Source: Microbacterium aoyamense (GTDB lineage Bacteria > Actinomycetota > Actinomycetes > Actinomycetales > Microbacteriaceae). Taken from it: a stretch of DNA of 64,000 bases. The notes beneath the pieces were generated by a model. That model was not told where the DNA came from, did no database searches, and saw nothing but the letters and a program-made list of their open reading frames with translations. Below are positions 58,159-64,000 of this stretch, one piece after another. The position numbers and the translations under genes were made by a program. The DNA lies in assembly GCF_023155855.1 (NCBI RefSeq), contig NZ_JAKNUT010000001.1:682001-746000 (forward strand). Direction: 5' to 3'. How positions within the stretch are numbered: the first letter of the stretch is position 1; every line of letters starts with the position of its first letter.

Positions 58159-59060
58159 CCGAGAAACTCGTCGACACCGCCAACCCGCCGGCGCTCCAGA
58201 CCGGCCAGCTCGTGCTGCAGGCGGACCCGGTCGCACAGGCGCGCCTGCGTGCCGATCGACGTCGCGCGCTTCTGCGCACGATCGGCACGTCGCTCGTCAA
58301 CGCCCTCATCACCTTCGCCGTCGTGCTCATCCTGTGGCAATGCATCGTGAGCTTCAGCGGCATCTCGCCCTTCATCGCGAAGGGTCCGGTGGACGTCTGG
58401 AACTACCTGTTCACAGATGAGGATGCCGCGGCCAACCGCGCCGCGATGGCCCCGCTGGTCGCACAGACACTCGTCGACTCGTCGATCGGCTTCGTCTTCG
58501 GCATGATCACGGCGATCGTCCTGGCGGTGCTGTTCAGCCTGTCGAAGGCCGTCGAGGCCGGCGTCATGCCCCTCGTGCTGCTCCTGCGCACGATCCCCCT
58601 CGTCTCGATCGCGCCCGTGATCATCCTCATCACAGGACGCGGCACCGTGGCATCCGTCGCCGTCATCGGCACGATCGTCGTGCTCTTCCCCGCCCTCGCG
58701 AGCATCCTGTTCGGACTCACCCGCGCGAGCCAGCAGAGCATCGACGTCGTGCACGTCTTCGGCGGCGGGAGGTTCACGTCGCTGCGCAAGGTGAACTTCC
58801 CCGGCGCTGGTCCGTCGCTGTTCGCGGCCGCGCGCGTCTCGGTGCCCGGTGCCGTGACGGGCGCGCTGCTCGCCGAGTGGCTGTCGACGGGTCAGGGCAT
58901 CGGCGGGTCGATCCTGAAGTTCAACGCGCAGGCGCAGTTCACCCAGCTGTGGACGTCGATCGCCCTCATCACGCTCATCACACTGCTGCTCTACAACATC
59001 GTGCAGATCGTCGAGAACATCGTCCTGGTGCGCATGGGCATGCAGCCCGGCCGGCGCTGA
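58155..59060 (+). CDS. ABC transporter permease 2 (SsuC-type)
   Basis: A 301-residue permease. A cytoplasmic N-terminus (~45 residues) precedes six helices (LVNALITFAVVLILWQCIV, PLVLLLRTIPLVSIAPVIIL, LLLYNIVQIVENIVLVRMGM). The EAA loop is DVVHVFGGGRFTSLRKVNF, close to that of permease 1. ATG 58155 overlaps the previous stop (ATGA). Last gene of the rightward operon. Confidence 0.9.
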   Translation: MTEKLVDTANPPALQTGQLVLQADPVAQARLRADRRRALLRTIGTSLVNALITFAVVLILWQCIVSFSGISPFIAKGPVDVWNYLFTDEDAAANRAAMAPLVAQTLVDSSIGFVFGMITAIVLAVLFSLSKAVEAGVMPLVLLLRTIPLVSIAPVIILITGRGTVASVAVIGTIVVLFPALASILFGLTRASQQSIDVVHVFGGGRFTSLRKVNFPGAGPSLFAAARVSVPGAVTGALLAEWLSTGQGIGGSILKFNAQAQFTQLWTSIALITLITLLLYNIVQIVENIVLVRMGMQPGRR

Positions 59061-59127
59061 CCCGACGCACCCGTCTCCGAGCTCAGAACCCGCGCCGCGA
59101 GGGCTCGGGACCGATCGGAGCGTCCGG

Positions 59128-60384
59128 TCAGCGGTCGGCGGCGAGCTGGAGCACCGTCTCGGCGAGGGACTGGATGCCGCGGGCCACGTCGCCCTCCGAC
59201 ACCGACTCGTCGGGGTGGTGGCTGATGCCGTCCGGATTGCGCAGGAACAGCATCCCGACCCCCGTCACCGCGCCGATCGCCATGCCGTCGTGGCCCGCGC
59301 GGCTGAAGATGACCGCGGGGTCCTCGGTCGTGGCGACGGTGGAGCGGATGCCTTCGCGCACGGCGTCCTGCAGGAGCGGCGCGCAGAACACGGCGGGCGC
59401 GCTGTGCACTTCGCGGGCGGTCCACCGCAGACCGCGGCGGCCCATGATGGCGTCGAGCTCGGCAGAGATCGCGCTCCAGACGCTGTCGCGCGCGCCGTCG
59501 AACTCGCCACGCAGATCGAGCGAGAGGCGCGCCTCGCCCGGCACGACGTTGACGGCACCGGGGTACGCCTCGAGCTGCCCGACCGTGCCGATGATGTGGT
59601 GCTCGGCGCGGCAGATCCGCTCGACGGCGAGCGCCGCCTCCGACGCCCCGAGCAGCGCGTCGCGACGCCGGTCGTAGGGCGTGCCGCCCGCGTGGCGGGC
59701 CTCGCCCTCGACGATCAGCTGGAAGCGCCGGGCGGAGGCGATGGATGACACGACCGCGAGCGATTCGCCGCGCTCGTCGAGCTCGGGTCCCTGCTCGATG
59801 TGCGCCTCGAGATAGCCGACGAGTTCGTCGGGCTGCCGCGCGGCTTCGCCGATGCGTCCGGGATCGAGTCCGAACTCGAGGAACGCCTCGCGCAGCGAGG
59901 TGCCTTCGGCATCCGTCAGCGACCACCAGCCGGGGTCCCATGCTCCGGCGACGGCCGACGATCCGAGCAGCGCCTTGCCGAAGCGCGTGCCCTCCTCGTC
60001 CGAGAACGCGACGACTTCGATCGCGAAGGGCAGGGTCGCGTCCCGCAGCAGCCGCACGACCTCGAGCGCCATGAGCACTCCGACGATGCCGTCGTAGCGC
60101 CCCGCGTCGGGCACCGTGTCGAGGTGGGAGCCGAGCATCAATGCGGCGGATGCGGGATCACCGACGCGTCCGAGCTGGTTGCCCGCGGCATCCTGTCTCG
60201 TCGTCATGCCGACCTCTCGCATCCACTCCGCCGCGAGGCGGTTGACCCGCGCGTGCTCGGGCGAGAGGTAGACGCGCTCGATCCCGCTCTGCGCGGCCGA
60301 GACCCGGGCGAGCTCGTCGCAGCGCGCCATGACCCGCCGCGCCGCCGCCGCGATCAGATCGCGAGAAGCGTCGAGCAGCGGCAT
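59128..60384 (-). CDS. Allantoate amidohydrolase-like Zn-dependent hydrolase
   Basis: A 418-residue M20-family amidase. Metal ligands: MLGSHLDTVPDAGRYDG, SDEEGTRF and LEAHIEQGPELD; the C-terminal FSRAGHDGMAIGAV has the last His. Family members hydrolyse allantoate, N-carbamoyl-amino acids or ureidoglycine. The neighbouring PucG-like gene favours allantoate to ureidoglycine. ATG 60384 was chosen (GGAG 6 nt upstream); GTG 60387 is possible. Start and previous stop overlap (TGATG). Confidence 0.88.
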   Translation of the reverse strand: MPLLDASRDLIAAAARRVMARCDELARVSAAQSGIERVYLSPEHARVNRLAAEWMREVGMTTRQDAAGNQLGRVGDPASAALMLGSHLDTVPDAGRYDGIVGVLMALEVVRLLRDATLPFAIEVVAFSDEEGTRFGKALLGSSAVAGAWDPGWWSLTDAEGTSLREAFLEFGLDPGRIGEAARQPDELVGYLEAHIEQGPELDERGESLAVVSSIASARRFQLIVEGEARHAGGTPYDRRRDALLGASEAALAVERICRAEHHIIGTVGQLEAYPGAVNVVPGEARLSLDLRGEFDGARDSVWSAISAELDAIMGRRGLRWTAREVHSAPAVFCAPLLQDAVREGIRSTVATTEDPAVIFSRAGHDGMAIGAVTGVGMLFLRNPDGISHHPDESVSEGDVARGIQSLAETVLQLAADR

Positions 60385-61607
60385 CACGCGCTCCGGTACA
60401 CGTCACGCGCCGCCTCGACGCCGCCACCGACCGGCACCGCCGCGCCGAAGCGCCGCAGCAGCGCCTCGAGCGCGGCGAGCGTCGTCATGACGGCATCCTC
60501 TCGCGCGTTGTAGCCCATCGTCCCGATGCGCCAGACGCGTCCGTGCAGGGGACCGAAAGAGGTGCCGATCTCGATGCCGTCCTCTTCGAGCAGCGCCGCG
60601 CGCGCGATGTCGCCCGGCACGCCCTCGGGGATCTCGACCGCGACGACGTTGTTCATCTTGTGCGCGATGTCGCCGAAGACCGTGAGGCCCAGACCCTGCA
60701 CACCCGCGAGCATCGCAGTGCCGGCGATGCGGTGACGCTCGATGACGGCATCCCGCCCTTCGAGCAGCAGCACCCGGGCGCACTCGCGCGCGGCGTAGAG
60801 CATCGAGGTCGCCTCGGTGTGGTGGTTGAGCCGGCGCGGACCCCAATAGTCGAGGATCATGCCGAGGTCGAAGTAGTTCGAGCGCACGAAGTCGCGCGCC
60901 GACGGGTCGCCGGGTTCACGGATGCCGGCCTCGATCTTCTTCCGTGCCTGCACGACCTCGACGGCGCGGGGCGACAGCGTGATCGGCGACGAACCCGACG
61001 GCCCGCCGAGGCACTTCTGCAGCCCGGCGGTCGCAGCATCCAGTCCCCACGCATCAGCCTCGAAGGCGTTCCCGCCGAGCGAAGCGGTCGCGTCGCTGTA
61101 GAAGAGCACGCCGTGCCTCTCGCACAGCGCTCCGATCTCGTCGAGGGGCTGGTTCATCGTCGTCGAGGTGTCGCCCTGGACGAGCGCGAGCAGGGTGGGC
61201 TGCACGCGCACGATCGCCTCTTCGATCGCCGAGACCGGGAACACCTGACCCCACGGCACCTCGATCGTGTGCACCTCGGCGAGCGCGCGCTCGGCGATCT
61301 CGGCGAGGAGGTGCCCGAAGCGCCCGAAGATCGGCACGAGGACGCGGTCGCCGGGACGCACGAGCGAGACGATCGCCGCCTCGATGCCGGCGCGCGACGT
61401 GCCGTCGATGAGGAGCGTCGCGTCGTTCGTGGTGGCCCAGACGCCGCGATACAGCTCCTGCGTCTCGGTCATGGTCGCGGTCATGAACGGGTCGTACTGG
61501 CCCACGAGCGGCGCCGACATCGCTTCGAGGACGCTCGGGTAGGCGCCGATCGGGCCCGGCCCCATCAGCAGGCGCGGCGGCGGCGAGATCGGACCGGGAA
61601 TCGTCAT
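60384..61607 (-). CDS. PucG-like aminotransferase (ureidoglycine-glyoxylate)
   Basis: A 407-residue fold-type I aminotransferase of the alanine-glyoxylate class. PLP Lys198 is in GLQKCLGGPSGSSP, and the cofactor Asp in LFYSDATASLGGN. Start PPPRLLMGPGPIGAYPSVL is typical. In this context it likely moves the amino group of ureidoglycine to glyoxylate, giving oxalurate and glycine. Serine-glyoxylate or alanine-glyoxylate transfer is the alternative. ATG 61607 overlaps the upstream amidase stop (ATGA). Confidence 0.87.
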   Translation of the reverse strand: MTIPGPISPPPRLLMGPGPIGAYPSVLEAMSAPLVGQYDPFMTATMTETQELYRGVWATTNDATLLIDGTSRAGIEAAIVSLVRPGDRVLVPIFGRFGHLLAEIAERALAEVHTIEVPWGQVFPVSAIEEAIVRVQPTLLALVQGDTSTTMNQPLDEIGALCERHGVLFYSDATASLGGNAFEADAWGLDAATAGLQKCLGGPSGSSPITLSPRAVEVVQARKKIEAGIREPGDPSARDFVRSNYFDLGMILDYWGPRRLNHHTEATSMLYAARECARVLLLEGRDAVIERHRIAGTAMLAGVQGLGLTVFGDIAHKMNNVVAVEIPEGVPGDIARAALLEEDGIEIGTSFGPLHGRVWRIGTMGYNAREDAVMTTLAALEALLRRFGAAVPVGGGVEAARDVYRSA

Positions 61608-63163
61608 GACAGCTCCAGACGTGAGGCGAGGCGGCGGGCGAGCCGCACGAGTGCGATGTCGGTGCCCTCGCGTGACACGACGCACACGCCGACGGGGGCG
61701 GGTCCGAGCGTCGAGGGCACCGTGAGGAGGGGCGCCGAGACGGCGGGCAGCCCGCCGATCGCTGCGGGTGTGGTCATGCGCAGGGTCGCGGTGCGCAGGG
61801 CATCGACGCGCTCGCCGGAGCGCGTACGCAGCGGCGCGGGGCCGGGCACCGTGGGCATGATGAGCACGGCGCCCGCGACGAGATCGCGGACGCGGGTGCG
61901 CAGCACCTCGAGGGTGCGGCGGGCGGATGCCTCGTCGTCGGCGGTGATGGCGGATGCCACGCGGAACCGCTCGGCGACGGCCGCGCCGAGCGCGCTCGGG
62001 TGCGCCGAGACCCAGTCGCCGTTGTTGCGCCACGCCTCGGCGCCCTGCACGGTGCGGAACGGCACGAACCACTCGTCGAGGTCGCCGATGTCGGCCACCT
62101 CGACATCCAGCCCCGCGACGAAGGCCTCGAAAGCCACGCGCGTGTCGGGTTCGACGGCATCCATCACCTCCCGCGGCACGACGAAGCGCCACGGGAGCTC
62201 ATCGGCGGATGCCCCGCGCACGCTCTCGGTCGTCTCGGAGCCGTCGTAGCTCAGGCACCAGTCCGCGACGCGCTCGAGCGTCTCGCCGTCACGCGTGAGC
62301 CAGCCGATCGTGTCGAACGACTGCGCGAGCGGCAGCATCCCCTGCCGCGGCACGAGCCCGTGCGTCGTGCGCAGGCCCCACAGCCCCTGGTACGACGCGG
62401 GCACGCGGATGGATCCGGCCGTGTCTGTCGCCAGGCCGATGTCGGCCTGCCCCGTCGCGACGGCCGTCGCGGGGCCGCTCGACGACCCGCCGGGCAGGGC
62501 ACCCGGGAGCGCGCCGTTGGACGGGGTGCCGTAGTGGACGTTGTCGCCTGCGATGCTGTACGCGAACTCGTCGGTGCGGGCGATGCCGCGCAGCGATGCG
62601 CCCGCGCGGAGCAGGTCCGCGACGGCCGGCGCGGTCGTCGTCTCGGCGCGTGCTCCGTCGAGGTAGGTCGGGTTGCCCGCACCGATGCGATAGCCCTTGA
62701 TCGCGAAGAGGTCCTTGACGGCGACCGTGAGACCCGCGAGGGCTCCTTCCCACGCGCCCTGCCACAGCGGCGAGCCGACCGTGCGCCACACCGACGTGTC
62801 GAGCGCCTGCGCGCGCGGAGTGACGTGCGCGGCCGTGATGAGCCACGTCCCGTCGATGCGCTGCCAGACCTGCGTCTGCAGGCCGGTGCCGCCGCCGGCG
62901 TAGCGCGACACCGACACCACGAGCGCAGCATCCTCACCCAGCGGTCGGTACTCGATCCGCTCGATCTCGCGTGCGGGAACCCCGCCGCGCAGACCGCGGA
63001 AGGCGGAGATCGCGTCGAAGCCGATGAGCAGGCCCGCGCCGTCGCCGCGAAGGGTCTCGGAGCCGGGCGCGAACGAGGCGTCCAGCACGTCGACGTCGTT
63101 CGCGACGATCGCCGCCTCGTATCGCTCGAAGGCGGCGCGCAGGTCGGCGGGGATCTCAGCCAC
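61604..63163 (-). CDS. AtzH-like (DUF3225) domain-amidase fusion
   Basis: A 519-residue fusion. Residues 1-~130 are an AtzH/DUF3225 NTF2-like domain (DLRAAFERYEAAIVANDVDVL, YRPLGEDAALVVSVSRYAGG, DGTWLITAAHVTPR). Residues ~140-519 are an amidase-signature enzyme with Lys in VAVKDLFAIKGYRIG, the GGSSSGPATAVATG loop and nucleophile Ser in TDTAGSIRVPAS. The pair resembles the separate HpxZ and HpxY of Klebsiella, assigned to oxalurate breakdown (from memory). Oxalurate is therefore the likely substrate. GTG 63163 follows GAGGGG and overlaps the upstream gene's stop by 8 bp. Confidence 0.85.
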   Translation of the reverse strand: MAEIPADLRAAFERYEAAIVANDVDVLDASFAPGSETLRGDGAGLLIGFDAISAFRGLRGGVPAREIERIEYRPLGEDAALVVSVSRYAGGGTGLQTQVWQRIDGTWLITAAHVTPRAQALDTSVWRTVGSPLWQGAWEGALAGLTVAVKDLFAIKGYRIGAGNPTYLDGARAETTTAPAVADLLRAGASLRGIARTDEFAYSIAGDNVHYGTPSNGALPGALPGGSSSGPATAVATGQADIGLATDTAGSIRVPASYQGLWGLRTTHGLVPRQGMLPLAQSFDTIGWLTRDGETLERVADWCLSYDGSETTESVRGASADELPWRFVVPREVMDAVEPDTRVAFEAFVAGLDVEVADIGDLDEWFVPFRTVQGAEAWRNNGDWVSAHPSALGAAVAERFRVASAITADDEASARRTLEVLRTRVRDLVAGAVLIMPTVPGPAPLRTRSGERVDALRTATLRMTTPAAIGGLPAVSAPLLTVPSTLGPAPVGVCVVSREGTDIALVRLARRLASRLELS

Positions 63164-64000
63164 GACCTGTCCCCTCGAAGTCCGCTTCGCGGATGCGGGC
63201 GTGCACGCCGCACACGATGTCGACGACCTGCGAGATGTCGAAGTCCGTCGCAGCGCTGAGGTACGCGTAGGCCAGGTGCTCGTCGAGACCCCAGCGGGCC
63301 TGCAGCAGATCGAGCGCCGCGCGCACGCAGTTGCGCATCGCCGCATTCAGGTCGGGATCGAGTCCCGTCGGCACGAGGAAGCCGTGCGCACGGGCGAGGG
63401 GCCCGAGCACGTCGCCGAACTCGGCGAGCGCCACCGCGCGCGGCACGACGTCGAAGCGCAACGTCGCGCGGAGGGATGCCTCGAGCGCTGTGAGCGCGAC
63501 CTCACCGTCGCCCTGGGCGAAGTGCGGGTCGCCGACGTACGCGAGTGCTCCCTCGACCTGGACCGGGAGGTAGAGCACGGCTCCCTCGGTCAGCAGGTTG
63601 ATGTCGATGTTGCCGCCGTGCGATCCGGGCGGGACGGAGTGGGGACGCTCGTCGGAGTCGACCGCCACGCCCATCGTGCCGAGGAACGGCGCGAGCGGGA
63701 AGGCGATGACGCGCTGCCCGCCCTCGACGACGGGGAGGAGCCCGACGAGCCCCTCCGGCCGGGACTCCACGGGAGTGAAGACGCTCACGTTGCCCGGGCC
63801 GCGCGGCAGCTCGCCCGGGAGTGCCCCCTTGCCGTGCCGATTCGAGATCACCCCGTAGGGCACGCGCGGCACGAGCGTCTCGACCGTGATCTTGAGCAGG
63901 TCTCCGGGGTGCGCGCCCTCGACGAACACGGGGCCGGTCACGACGTGAGGGCCGTCGACGGCCGGGTCGCGGGAAAGAGTCGCGGCGATCTCGACGGCGT
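63156..64000 (-). CDS. Acetamidase/formamidase family protein, 3' part
   Basis: 281 codons are visible; the frame stays open to the window edge and the 5' end is missing. The internal GTG 63941 is not the start: the upstream residues AATLSRDPAVDGPHVVTGPV continue the family sequence. Marks: EGAHPGDLLKITVETLVPRV, PYGVISNRHGKGALPGEL, GMFVAVD-like VAVDSDERP, HGGNIDINLLTEGAVLYLPV and YVGDPHFAQGDGEV. It releases ammonia from small amides (formamide or perhaps oxamate). It leads into the leftward catabolic operon. Confidence 0.87.
   Translation of the reverse strand, partial: AVEIAATLSRDPAVDGPHVVTGPVFVEGAHPGDLLKITVETLVPRVPYGVISNRHGKGALPGELPRGPGNVSVFTPVESRPEGLVGLLPVVEGGQRVIAFPLAPFLGTMGVAVDSDERPHSVPPGSHGGNIDINLLTEGAVLYLPVQVEGALAYVGDPHFAQGDGEVALTALEASLRATLRFDVVPRAVALAEFGDVLGPLARAHGFLVPTGLDPDLNAAMRNCVRAALDLLQARWGLDEHLAYAYLSAATDFDISQVVDIVCGVHARIREADFEGTGRG

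Noticed and set aside
55412..59060. Sulfonate or taurine uptake operon
   Set aside because: No desulfonation or sulfur genes nearby; context is purine breakdown, so only the family name is kept.
1..64000. CRISPR array, prophage, insertion sequence, rRNA or tRNA
   Set aside because: No regular repeat-spacer series, no transposase, integrase or phage proteins, and no tRNA-like or rRNA sequence was seen on reading.

Overview
The window is a piece of a high-GC Gram-positive chromosome. GC is about 70%, coding is dense, 4-bp stop/start overlaps (ATGA, GTGA) are common, and many mRNAs look leaderless. Gene content (DUF3073, SCP-like protein, PurS/PurQ, FluC pair, HtaA haem proteins, DtxR boxes) points to an actinobacterium. 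The very frequent GGATGCC/GGCATCC word and the gene types suggest Microbacteriaceae, probably Microbacterium (inference). I saw no rRNA, tRNA, CRISPR array, insertion sequence or prophage. Layout: 1-366 is the 3' end of a VOC gene. 385-18302 is mixed housekeeping and accessory DNA: a DEAD-box helicase with a long disordered N-terminus, two tandem DUF998 membrane proteins, a kinase plus PLP-enzyme pair, an RND efflux pump, a FluC fluoride-channel pair, topoisomerase IB, MerR/TipAS and PadR/DUF4097 regulatory units, a universal stress protein, DUF3073 and a CynX-type transporter. 18321-45504 carries de novo purine synthesis genes in pieces: purF-purM, purD, purC and purS-purQ. purL is not in the window. 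Unrelated blocks lie between these pieces: (i) a DtxR-controlled haem uptake locus at 22031-29890, with an ABC transporter, surface HtaA proteins and a DUF916 partner; (ii) a membrane-anchored CHAT protease with a lectin-like outer domain at 31667-33478; (iii) a PadR-regulated drug-efflux MFS gene at 34221-36349; (iv) a LacI-regulated beta-glucoside ABC uptake and GH1 hydrolysis operon at 38503-44440. 45507-48651 holds a DUF1761 protein, a hydroxyacid dehydrogenase, a flavoprotein and apt (adenine salvage). 48786-64000 is a purine catabolism island. Rightward it has a MocA-like cofactor enzyme (divergent), XdhC, 8-oxoguanine deaminase, a two-gene xanthine dehydrogenase in which the Fe-S and Mo domains are fused, and an SsuABC-type ABC importer. 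Leftward, entering from beyond the window end, it has an acetamidase/formamidase, an AtzH-amidase fusion, a PucG-like aminotransferase and an allantoate amidohydrolase. Together these fit a route from purine bases through urate and allantoate to oxalurate and oxamate; uricase and allantoinase are not seen here. The most unusual items are the CHAT-TM-lectin protein, the HtaA protein with a WxL-like C-terminus next to a DUF916 protein, the kinase/phospho-lyase-like pair, the DUF998 tandem in which the first copy has lost its stop, a probable CTG-initiated topoisomerase IB, nested inverted repeats between genes, and about eleven start codons with a TANNNT hexamer 6-7 nt upstream.
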